A DNA stretch of 64,000 bases, from positions 1 to 64,000 of the forward strand of contig NZ_SLZR01000005.1 in assembly GCF_004341165.1 (NCBI RefSeq). Direction: 5' to 3'. Made by a program: the position numbers and the translations under genes. Numbering within the stretch: the stretch's first letter is position 1; the number at the start of each line of letters is the position of its first letter. Origin of the DNA: Reinekea marinisedimentorum. GTDB taxonomy: Bacteria; Pseudomonadota; Gammaproteobacteria; Pseudomonadales; Natronospirillaceae. Under the pieces are notes generated by a model that saw only the letters and a list, made by a program, of their open reading frames with translations, was not told where the DNA came from and did no database searches. Shown piece by piece: positions 25,641-33,289 of this stretch.

Positions 25641-26735
25641 TTACTCCGGCCGTGCAGTGGAAGGTACCGAAACCTGCTCACCCAAGTCCTGGATACTGTC
25701 GTTTAACAACTGAATAACATACTGCGGGTTATGCACAAACGCGCCGTGATCTTTAGTGGCAACCTGATAGTTGTACGCCGCTTTCAACAACCGCGGAGTC
25801 CAGCTGGAGTAGCCATTAGAGCGCGCCATTTCATCGCCATCTGCTGTGCCATTTCCATTCTTATCGTTAAAGAAGTATGGATACCCATTCCCGTAGGCAA
25901 TTGAAGAGCCGGCTACATCGGTCGCGTAGGTTGTTATTGCTGAGAACAGCGATTCACGCAGACCTTCAATCTCGTACTTAATGCCTTCCTGCTCATCACC
26001 ATCACCATCAAAGTCACCTTCCGTGCTTCTTATAGCGGCAATATCTTCAAACTCAGTAACACCCTGGTGGCAATCGGTACACAGCTGAACCCTCACTTCT
26101 GTAGAGTGCGGGCTATGACAATCGTTGCACTGCGTTGCGTAATCATCATGGTAGAAAAATTCCATGTACGATTTGCCATCGTATTCAAAGCCGCCGCCGG
26201 CTTCGGCACCGAAACGGCTAACTGCTGCGGTCGCATAATGAACATTCAGGAAGTGCAGATCAGAACTGACTTGATCGTCTGGTACACCAGCCTCTTCAAT
26301 GGCCGCTCTGACACTATTGCCAGACTCGCGGCCACTGTGACAATTCATGCAACGGGCATCGGCCTCTTCGCGTACAACTGTCTTGCCGGAAGGGAAAGTC
26401 ACCTCGGTTAAATGCATAGCGACCTGGTTGTGACAAGCCACACACTGCACGCCTTCTTCAATAGGAGTAGATGATTCAACCACCCAGGCTTCAGAGCCAT
26501 CGGCACCTAAAAAGTCTAAACGCCCCGTTGTCGAGTGACAGGCAGCGCAGCTTTTAGGAACCTCACCATCTTCATTCCAGTGAGCAAACGGCTCACCGGT
26601 AAAATCCCCATGAGGCGAATTTACCCAGACGTGATAAAAAGGAATGTCTACGTCTTTATCCTGAGCAAAAGCAGAAGCCAGTACGAAGGTTGTTAAAAAA
26701 CAAAGTAAGAACGTTTTGCCGCTGAACTTCATCAT
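25641..26735 (-). CDS. Periplasmic pentahaem c-type cytochrome
   Basis: The 364-residue protein has a signal peptide ending ASAFAQD and five CxxCH motifs (CAACH, CVACH, CMNCH, CNDCH, CTDCH) in the first 230 residues. Two acidic Asp-rich loops, DFDGDGDEQEG and DKNGNGTADGDE, look like calcium-binding EF-hand-like sequences. I do not recognise a named enzyme. It is the first gene of the three-gene cytochrome operon, with AGGAG 5 nt before ATG 26735 (an ATG one codon later is also possible) and an FNR/Anr-like site upstream. The next gene starts 4 nt after its stop. Confidence 0.85.
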   Translation of the reverse strand: MMKFSGKTFLLCFLTTFVLASAFAQDKDVDIPFYHVWVNSPHGDFTGEPFAHWNEDGEVPKSCAACHSTTGRLDFLGADGSEAWVVESSTPIEEGVQCVACHNQVAMHLTEVTFPSGKTVVREEADARCMNCHSGRESGNSVRAAIEEAGVPDDQVSSDLHFLNVHYATAAVSRFGAEAGGGFEYDGKSYMEFFYHDDYATQCNDCHSPHSTEVRVQLCTDCHQGVTEFEDIAAIRSTEGDFDGDGDEQEGIKYEIEGLRESLFSAITTYATDVAGSSIAYGNGYPYFFNDKNGNGTADGDEMARSNGYSSWTPRLLKAAYNYQVATKDHGAFVHNPQYVIQLLNDSIQDLGEQVSVPSTARPE

Positions 26736-27305
26736 CTGCACTCCTGATTTTGGTCGATAAACCGATAGAGATAATTACGTAAGTTTAACGTTTTATGGCA
26801 AAAACTTTGAAAACCTTAACTGATACAGATCATCCTCCCAAAAAGTATATAACCAAATTAAATAGGTAATTTTATTACCTGTAATTATTTTAATCACAAC
26901 TGAGAGGTTTCACTGCATTAATAAGATCGACACTCAAATGCAAACATTTACCATTCAGACAAATACCGCGCTTGGGTGATACCTCAACAACCACAGTCAC
27001 CATGAGGCATGGTAGTTCTTTTTTGACTGGCGGGGCTTTGGAGCAAAACTGAAAGAAAGAGCTCTTGTACGGTGGGAAGTCTTTCAAAACAGAGCCTCAG
27101 GACGTTAACCTGTTTGACTCTATGTACGAAGAGCCAACCGCCGACTCATATGACCTATTGGTGGAGCATTAAAGAGAAATAGCTACAGTAATTAAAGGCC
27201 TGTTGATGCCGTACTTTGAAAGCACATAAGCACTGAAACACCCTGTAAATTTCACTGATGAGATAACCCCAGACATTGCTTAACCCAACCCCGGAGAACG
27301 CTGAA
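26736..27305. other. Gene-poor region with palindrome and possible coding remnant
   Basis: This 570-bp AT-rich gap holds the cytochrome promoter, a perfect AGGTAAT-TTT-ATTACCT dyad (26864-26880), and no convincing gene. In the plus frame through 27059-27231 the translation is broken by a stop at 27171 and resumes, reading like an eroded protein (LLYGGKSFKTEP, LFDSMYEEPTADSYDLLVEH, then IATVIKGLLMPYFE). There is no start codon with a ribosome site. I could not assign it to a family. Confidence 0.3.
26792..26833 (-). promoter_or_regulatory. FNR/Anr-type site and -10 of the cytochrome operon
   Basis: TGAT-ACAG-ATCA (26821-26832) matches the core of the FNR/Anr dyad TTGAT-N4-ATCAA. A CATAAA -10-like hexamer on the minus strand (26797-26792) is centred 32 bp from the dyad centre, exactly the spacing of a class II activated promoter with the factor at -41.5. 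This suggests induction at low oxygen. Confidence 0.5.
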
Positions 27306-27695
27306 ATGGATAGAAATGCCGTATGCTGGTTTGAAATCTATGTAGACGATATGCCACGCGCTAAAGCCTTTTATGAGTCTGTCTTTAACCTGAAACTGAC
27401 TCGCCTGGACACCCCCGAACAATCAAAAGATTTTCCGCAACCTGAAATGTGGGCCTTTCCCATGGGTGACCGACCCGGCTCCAGCGGCGCAATCTGCAAG
27501 ATGGCGGGCGTTAGCGCAGGTGGCAACAGCACTTTGGTGTACTTTGATTGCGATGACTGTTCGGTTGAGGAATCGAGAGTGGGGAGTGCTGGTGGCAAAG
27601 TCGTCGTTTCTAAAATGGCCATTGGAGAGAGTGGATTCATTTCCATAGCGCAGGATACAGAAGGCAATTCTATTGGCTTTCATTCTATGAAGTAG
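27306..27695 (+). CDS. VOC (glyoxalase/bleomycin-resistance) superfamily protein
   Basis: The 129-residue protein has the paired beta-alpha-beta-beta-beta modules of the vicinal-oxygen-chelate fold. It begins AVCWFEIYVDDMPRAKAFYESVF and ends with GFISIAQDTEGNSIGFHS. Such proteins include metal-dependent isomerases, dioxygenases and antibiotic-binding proteins; the substrate cannot be told from sequence. ATG 27306 has a GGAG upstream, whereas an in-frame TTG at 27276 does not. Confidence 0.85.
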   Translation: MDRNAVCWFEIYVDDMPRAKAFYESVFNLKLTRLDTPEQSKDFPQPEMWAFPMGDRPGSSGAICKMAGVSAGGNSTLVYFDCDDCSVEESRVGSAGGKVVVSKMAIGESGFISIAQDTEGNSIGFHSMK

Positions 27696-27812
27696 ATATT
27701 CACTGAGAGCTGTAAATTTCGGCATCGGGTCGGTATAACTGCAGATGACAGTCGTCAGACTCAGGTTTTCTGGCACAAATTTAGAGATACGTATTAAAGG
27801 GAACAATTGAAG

Positions 27813-28310
27813 ATGGTAATCAAGGTAAGAAGGGCCGAACCTGCCGATGCTCAGGCAATTAAAGAAATTTACGAACACCCCAACGCCTACAGCGGTACTT
27901 TGCAGCTTCCCCACCCTTCCGTTGAGCTGTGGGAAAAACGCATATCGAATGTTCCGGACAATGTATATTCCTACGTAGCTATGCTAGATGACCAGATAGT
28001 GGGTAATTTAGGCATGGAGGTATGCGTAAACCCCAGACGGCGTCATGTCGCGTCATTCGGCATGGGCGTAAGGGACGATGCGGCGGGCAAAGGCGTAGGC
28101 AGTGCCCTGCTGAAAACAGCAATTGATCTGGCCGATAACTGGCTGAATTTAAAGCGCTTAGAGATCACAGCCTATACCGATAATGAGCGGGCGATTTGCC
28201 TGTACAAAAAATTCGGATTTATCGTAGAGGGCGAGTCTGAAGCCTTTGCCTTTCGAAATGGTAAGTACGTGTCGGCTTACCATATGGCTCGCATAGTAAA
28301 AGATGCTTAG
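27813..28310 (+). CDS. GNAT N-acetyltransferase, YhhY/AaaT-like
   Basis: The 165-residue GNAT protein closely follows E. coli YhhY, an L-amino-acid N-acetyltransferase. It shares the TLQLPHPS segment, RRRHVASFGMGV, the acetyl-CoA loop GKGVGSALL, DNWLNLKRLEITAYTDN, and YKKFGF with FRNGKYVSAYHMAR. The protein should acetylate amino groups of amino acids or analogues, possibly for detoxification (inference). ATG 27813 is used; a TTG two codons upstream sits at better distance from AAAGGG and may be the real start. Confidence 0.88.
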   Translation: MVIKVRRAEPADAQAIKEIYEHPNAYSGTLQLPHPSVELWEKRISNVPDNVYSYVAMLDDQIVGNLGMEVCVNPRRRHVASFGMGVRDDAAGKGVGSALLKTAIDLADNWLNLKRLEITAYTDNERAICLYKKFGFIVEGESEAFAFRNGKYVSAYHMARIVKDA

Positions 28311-28349
28311 CGGCGCATGAGTAAATCGAATAGATAAAAACTACAGACG

Positions 28350-28371
28350 AAAAAAACAGCTCATTCAGCTG
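28350..28371 (-). terminator. Terminator at the distal end of the tRNA-repeat transcript
   Basis: CAGCT-CATTC-AGCTG is followed on the minus strand by seven T. It closes the initiator-tRNA/repeat unit. On the plus strand it lies 46 bp after the GNAT gene and is followed by TTCTTTTA, so it may serve both. Confidence 0.65.
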
Positions 28372-28380
28372 GTTCTTTTA

Positions 28381-28656
28381 TTTGGTAGCCGGTTGGTGCG
28401 GCATCCCGACCGGATTTTAATCCGGCCCTTAAACAGAAAAACCCGAAGCAACTTTCGCAACTTCGGGTCTTATTTGGTAGTGGGGTGCTGCGGCATCCCG
28501 ATCGGATTTCAATCCGGCCCTTAAACGAAAAAAACCGAAGCAACTTTCGCAACTTCGGGTCTTATTTGGTAGCGGGGTGGTGCGGCATCCCGACCGGATT
28601 TTAATCCGGCCCCTAAACGAAAAAACCCGAAGCTGCTTTCGCAACTTCGGGTTCTA
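28381..28656 (-). repeat. Three 92-bp tandem repeats derived from the tRNA-fMet 3' end
   Basis: Units begin at 28381, 28473 and 28565, and the matching segment of the tRNA itself at 28657, so the period is exactly 92 bp. On the minus strand each unit ends in a copy of the tRNA acceptor end (CCCCGCTACCA in the unit nearest the tRNA, CCCCACTACCA and CCGGCTACCA in the others) plus AAATA. It also has a CCGGAT/ATCCGG hairpin and a CCCGAAG/CTTCGGG (in one copy CCGAAG) hairpin followed by T residues. The terminator nearest the tRNA has an 11-bp stem and GAAA loop. The layout recalls the tRNA-derived rtT repeats of E. coli tyrT. Confidence 0.9.
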
Positions 28657-28658
28657 TT

Positions 28659-28735
<77 letters not shown>

Positions 28736-28794
28736 TCAACTCGTTCTGATCAGGCCCTGTGCTTGTTGTTGCTCAGTGCCTGTCAACGGATGCG

Positions 28795-28823
28795 TATATT
28801 AATAATATTTCGGGCCATGTCAA
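28795..28823 (-). promoter_or_regulatory. Promoter of the initiator tRNA
   Basis: A perfect TTGACA (-35) at 28823-28818 is followed by an AT-rich -10 region (AATATA or TAATAT, 16-17 bp spacer) on the minus strand, about 60 bp before the tRNA 5' end. A second TTGACA at 28786-28781 has no good -10. Confidence 0.5.
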
Positions 28824-28848
28824 CTAACTTTTTGATTTATTTGGATTT

Positions 28849-31581
28849 TTACGCCAGCCGAATCTGCCGGGCCCGTTTCATCCGTGCTTCCAGCAGCTCA
28901 TATTCGGCCTGTGCAACAGCGCCAATGGCCAGCCAGGCTGCCACCTGCTGATGAAAATCTGCAAGCTCGTTGGTAGCGCCAACACCATTGGAAAGCAGAC
29001 TCACCTGCATGGCCATACGCTGGGCCGAATCTTCTTCCGGGCTGTCAGCTTCTGCCAGAATTTCCAGCTCGATGGTCTTGTCGTGCAGAAGCGCAAGGTT
29101 TTCCTCACTTGCCGGCAACTGCCAGGCATCAACCCGCTCGTTCAGGCCCTTTGCCTGCGCCGGTAGTTTAATTTCAGCCCAGGCTGCTGCATCGGCGCTG
29201 CCAAAGCGTGCCTGTTTTACCCAATCGATCACGGCCAGCCACTGAGCATCCTTTTCCATGCGGGCTTCCTTGGCACAGAGTTGCTCAAAGGTTTCGCAGG
29301 CTTTGTTGAACTGCGCATTAACCTTTTGCTGACGCGTGCGCGGTAAGGTACCCATCTGGCGGAACTGATCTGTCAATTCATTAAACTGGCTTTTGCCGGC
29401 TTTGTAGGGCGGCTGTTCAGCCAGCGCTTCAATTGCCGCGATAATCTTTTCTGCACTGACCAGGTTGGCATCTTCATCGGCCCTGACCCGCGAAGTTTCT
29501 TCATCCCGGCGGCCAAACAGCTCATCACAGACCGTGCGGAACTCTTTCCATAGCGCCTGCTCATCTTTACGGGCAATCATGCCGGCTTGCTTCCACTGCT
29601 GCTGCAGCGCTTTAGCCTGCTCAGTCGCTTCGCGCACATCTTCCTGGCTCAACAACTGCCGCGATTGCTCAATAATGCTTTGTTTGGCAGCCTTATGAAC
29701 ATCCTGCTGGGTACGCATGGCGTCAAACATCTTCTTATGCAGCGCATCGAACTCTGCCTGCACCTTCTTATTAGCCATGCGGTCGACCGGGGAATACTTG
29801 CGCCAGTCGTTGCGGGCAACCTGCAGTACCTGATCCAGCTCTTTTACATCCGGCTGCTGCCAGTTCACCAGGCCGCTGTAGGTTTTCAGCTGCTCGACCA
29901 CTTCCCGGCGTTTTTCCAGATTCACTTCTCGCAGGTGACGCTGCTCTTTGAAGTACTCCCGGCATGGCTCATAGGCTTTATCGGCCAGTTCATGGAAGGT
30001 TTGCCACAGCTCCTGGTGCTTATCCTGCAGGCCACGGCTGAGCAGCTTCCACTCATCCTGCATTTCTCTGATGGAGTTGGAGCGCAGTTCCGGGTCTATG
30101 TGCTGGTCTACCAGCGCTTCCATACGTTTAATCAGGGCTTCCTTTTTAGGCAGCACGGCATAGGCTTGCCAGTCGCGCAGCTTTTCCAGAGCCTCACGGG
30201 TTTCTTCATACTGCTTTTTCACCCCGGCGTGGGCTTCCAGCTCGAATTTTTTGAGCATGTCTTCGGCACCATGAAACAAACCGGACGCGCGACGTAAATG
30301 CCCATCCGTTACCGCGGCAGTACAGCGACGCAGCTGACCTCGAATAGCGCGAACATGCTCTGCCTCTTGCGCCTGCAGTTCGGCCCGTTTTTCCTTCACG
30401 ACTGCCAGTGCCTGTTGAATCTGTTCAAATATCGATACCGACTGCGTTTTCACCAGCCATGACAGCTCTTTGATAATCCCCTCAAGCTCGGCTGCCAAAC
30501 TGAAAGCCTCGGTTGAATCAGTGGTTAACCGGGCAATTAACTGTTCTGTTGATTCGCTGGCTTCGACAAGTTTCAGAAACTTCGGCAGGGTTACCTCAAT
30601 AGCCGTAGAAACCTGATGTAGCCGTTGATTATCAGCATCGCTGGCTTTCAGTTCAGCTTCAGACTCGCGCCATGCGTGCTGTGCCTGAAGCAATTGCTGC
30701 TGCAGTGCCGTGACCTGCTCTGCGGCCAATGGCTCCTGCTGCAGTGTCTGCAACAGGCTCTGGTTTAATTCATTCAGTAGCGCGGCGCGTGCTTCGCTGG
30801 CGGCGCTGTGGTCCGGTTCCGGCTCGGCTTCCGCATCAGCAACCGGTTCCTGAACAGCCTCTTCGGCCACTGCCTGCTCGGCATTCACCTGCTCGGCCTC
30901 TGCTTCTGCGGCGGCCTTCTGTTTTTCCGCATCAATCTTCTCGCGGACTTCCGCAACCAGCTGATCAAAACGTGCTGTTTTCTCTGCAGCCACATCGGCC
31001 TGCGCGTGCCACTGGTCAACCAAGCCTTTCAATTTAGCTTCGTACATGGGTTCCAGACTGGCTTTGGCGAGTTTTTCCAGGCCATCAAGAATAGCGACCT
31101 GCTTATCCAGTGCGGCCTGTTGCTGTTTCTTCAGTTCGGTAATGGCATCCAACTTGGCCTGAAGAATGCGGTACACGGCTTTATCTTTGCCGCGCGTCTG
31201 CTTGGCAAGGCTTTGCAACAGAGCTTCAGATTCAATATTTTCGGCTGCGGTTTTCTTTACTTTGGCGCTAAAGCCCTCTGTGACCAGTGCCTGCCACTGC
31301 GCTTCTGAAATGCTCGGAAGAGAAAGATCGAATTCAATGGCCACCATCAAACGGGCATCACCCTGCAACAGCCCGCTGGCTTCTTCGGCGGACCATTCTT
31401 TGTTGTCGATTTTTTCGGCCAGCTTGCGCAGCCGTTGTGCCTGTTCGCGTGGCTGGGCGGTGTTAATTGCCTCGACAGCCTGAGCCAGCGTGCCGGCGGG
31501 TTGCTGAACGATCGGTTGAGCAACCGGCTTGCGTTTAACGTCTGGGGTAGTCGCTTTGCGCTTAAAGAAATTCCTGAACAT
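28849..31581 (-). CDS. Large DUF349 coiled-coil protein
   Basis: The 910-residue, almost entirely helical, highly charged protein contains repeated DUF349-type modules. Each has a W-K/R-x-aromatic pattern (for example DEWKLLSRGLQDKHQELWQTF, NDWRKYSPVDRM, QQWKQAGMIARKDEQALWKEF). An Ala/Glu-rich linker lies near residues 235-275. DUF349 proteins are common in gammaproteobacteria and of unknown function. ATG 31581 (MFRNFFKRK) has GGAG upstream. It is divergent from exonuclease I and ends just before the initiator-tRNA promoter. Confidence 0.88.
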   Translation of the reverse strand: MFRNFFKRKATTPDVKRKPVAQPIVQQPAGTLAQAVEAINTAQPREQAQRLRKLAEKIDNKEWSAEEASGLLQGDARLMVAIEFDLSLPSISEAQWQALVTEGFSAKVKKTAAENIESEALLQSLAKQTRGKDKAVYRILQAKLDAITELKKQQQAALDKQVAILDGLEKLAKASLEPMYEAKLKGLVDQWHAQADVAAEKTARFDQLVAEVREKIDAEKQKAAAEAEAEQVNAEQAVAEEAVQEPVADAEAEPEPDHSAASEARAALLNELNQSLLQTLQQEPLAAEQVTALQQQLLQAQHAWRESEAELKASDADNQRLHQVSTAIEVTLPKFLKLVEASESTEQLIARLTTDSTEAFSLAAELEGIIKELSWLVKTQSVSIFEQIQQALAVVKEKRAELQAQEAEHVRAIRGQLRRCTAAVTDGHLRRASGLFHGAEDMLKKFELEAHAGVKKQYEETREALEKLRDWQAYAVLPKKEALIKRMEALVDQHIDPELRSNSIREMQDEWKLLSRGLQDKHQELWQTFHELADKAYEPCREYFKEQRHLREVNLEKRREVVEQLKTYSGLVNWQQPDVKELDQVLQVARNDWRKYSPVDRMANKKVQAEFDALHKKMFDAMRTQQDVHKAAKQSIIEQSRQLLSQEDVREATEQAKALQQQWKQAGMIARKDEQALWKEFRTVCDELFGRRDEETSRVRADEDANLVSAEKIIAAIEALAEQPPYKAGKSQFNELTDQFRQMGTLPRTRQQKVNAQFNKACETFEQLCAKEARMEKDAQWLAVIDWVKQARFGSADAAAWAEIKLPAQAKGLNERVDAWQLPASEENLALLHDKTIELEILAEADSPEEDSAQRMAMQVSLLSNGVGATNELADFHQQVAAWLAIGAVAQAEYELLEARMKRARQIRLA

Positions 31582-31718
31582 ATCTCTTCTCCATATATAC
31601 CTGACCGGTCTGCCGGGAGTCAGCAACCGGTGGAAACTGTAAAGTGGACCTTCAAAGAGTTAGCATACCCCGATAACTACCCGTGCGGAACAAAAGAACA
31701 GGGAGGTATTTCAGCAAA

Positions 31719-33278
31719 ATGTCTGTTAACCCAACGCTACTGTGGTACGACTATGAAACCTGGGGTGCAAACCCCATGCGCGATCGCCTGGCGCAGTTTG
31801 CCGCTGTGCGGACAGACATGGATTTAAACCCCGTTGGCGAGCCTGTCGATCTTCTCTGCAAGCCTGCCGTTGATACACTGATCGACCCGGAAGCCGTCAC
31901 CATTACCGGCCTTTCACCGTTACAGCTGAGTGAAGCCGGGCTGACAGAATGGCAGTTCGCTGAGCAGATTCATGAACAGATGTCAGAAAGCGGCACCTGC
32001 ACCGTGGGCTACAACTCCATTCGCTTTGATGATGAATGCACCCGCTACCTGTTTTACCGCAACCTCTACGACCCGTACGCGCGCGAATGGAAAAACGGCA
32101 ACAGCCGTTGGGACATCATGGATATGGTGCGCATGACCAAAGCGCTGCGCCCCGAAGGCATTGAGTGGCCGGTTAAAGAAGACGGCTCGCCATCGTTCAA
32201 GCTGGAGCACCTGACCGCTGCCAACGGCATTGCTCATGAACAGGCGCACGATGCCGTCAGCGATGTAAAGGCCACTATTGCCATGGCTAAGCTGATCAAA
32301 GACAAACAGCCCAAGCTATACGACTATGCCTTCTCGCTGCGCCAGAAGCGCGAGGTACTCAAGCATCTGGACACCATGCACCACACGCCGCACCTGCACT
32401 TCACCGGCAAGGTACCTGCGCTGGAGCATTGCATGGGCATTGAAATGCCGTTGATGATCCACCCGGACCGCAACAACGAAGTGATCGTGATCGACATTCG
32501 CAAAGACCCGAGATGGCTGCTGGAGCACAATGCTGATCAGCTGCGCGAATGGCTGTTTACCGCAACGGATCAATTGCCCGAAGGCATTGAGCGACCGCCG
32601 TTCAAAACCATTCATATCAACCGCAGCCCAATGGTGGCGCCCATGTCCCTGCTCGACGAGCCTGTGGCTGAGCGGCTGGGCATTAACCTGAATGATATTG
32701 CCACACACCGGCAGTGGGTTGACCAGCACCCGGACATCCTCAAACTGGCGCTCGATATATTCACCGCATCGCGCGAATTAACTGAACCCACTGACCCGGA
32801 GCATGCACTCTACAGCGGCTTTATTGATGATCATGACCGTGCCCTGCTGAACAAAATGCAGAAGCAAAAAATCGCAAAAGAGCACTGGCTGAATGAAACC
32901 CACAACCTGCACGACAGCCGCCTGCCGGAGCTGGTCGAAAGCATTCTGGCCCGGCACTTTCCGGACGCCCTGAGCGACGAAGACCTGAATGAATGGCAAA
33001 AACGCCGGCTACATTATTTAACCGAGCCCGATAATGCACAGGCGCTTACACCTGAAGCTGCGCTGAAAAAAGCCGAAGAACTGCTCAAAGCCGACCCCGA
33101 AAACACGGCGCTGGCAGAAACTCAGCAATATCTGCAGAATTTTTACGACTATTGGTTTGTCACAGTAAGAGCAAAATTCGACACTAATCCTGCTGAACCG
33201 AAACCAAACAGTGACAATATTCACACTGAAACTGAAGAGGATTCTGGCATTCTTAGCGACCAGCTCGATCTTTTTTAG
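31719..33278 (+). CDS. sbcB: Exonuclease I
   Basis: ExoI degrades single-stranded DNA 3' to 5' and acts in mismatch repair and recombination. The 519-residue protein has the DEDDh exonuclease motifs: WYDYETWG near residue 8, GYNSIRFDDE, and the HDAVSDVKATIAMA segment. The ExoI-specific SFKLEHLTAANGI and C-terminal SH3-like and helical domains follow. Length is slightly above E. coli ExoI (475). The start MSVNPTLLW at 31719 lies 12 nt after GGAGG, a somewhat long spacing. It is divergent from the DUF349 gene. Confidence 0.93.
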   Translation: MSVNPTLLWYDYETWGANPMRDRLAQFAAVRTDMDLNPVGEPVDLLCKPAVDTLIDPEAVTITGLSPLQLSEAGLTEWQFAEQIHEQMSESGTCTVGYNSIRFDDECTRYLFYRNLYDPYAREWKNGNSRWDIMDMVRMTKALRPEGIEWPVKEDGSPSFKLEHLTAANGIAHEQAHDAVSDVKATIAMAKLIKDKQPKLYDYAFSLRQKREVLKHLDTMHHTPHLHFTGKVPALEHCMGIEMPLMIHPDRNNEVIVIDIRKDPRWLLEHNADQLREWLFTATDQLPEGIERPPFKTIHINRSPMVAPMSLLDEPVAERLGINLNDIATHRQWVDQHPDILKLALDIFTASRELTEPTDPEHALYSGFIDDHDRALLNKMQKQKIAKEHWLNETHNLHDSRLPELVESILARHFPDALSDEDLNEWQKRRLHYLTEPDNAQALTPEAALKKAEELLKADPENTALAETQQYLQNFYDYWFVTVRAKFDTNPAEPKPNSDNIHTETEEDSGILSDQLDLF

Positions 33279-33289
33279 GTACCGTTTAA

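Noticed and set aside
26890-27087. 65-codon minus-strand frame in the gene-poor gap
   Set aside because: No ribosome site, and it conflicts with the more protein-like plus-strand remnant.
28361-28644. Short minus-strand frames inside the 92-bp repeats
   Set aside because: 92 is not a multiple of three, so the frame changes at each unit; the conserved signals are tRNA ends and hairpins, not codons.
28381-28656. Tandem repeats as a CRISPR array
   Set aside because: Units are contiguous and nearly identical over the full 92 bp with no variable spacers, and no cas genes are present.
29587-30297. 236-codon plus-strand frame opposite the DUF349 gene
   Set aside because: A Leu/Phe-rich shadow of a Gln/Glu/Lys-rich coiled-coil gene.
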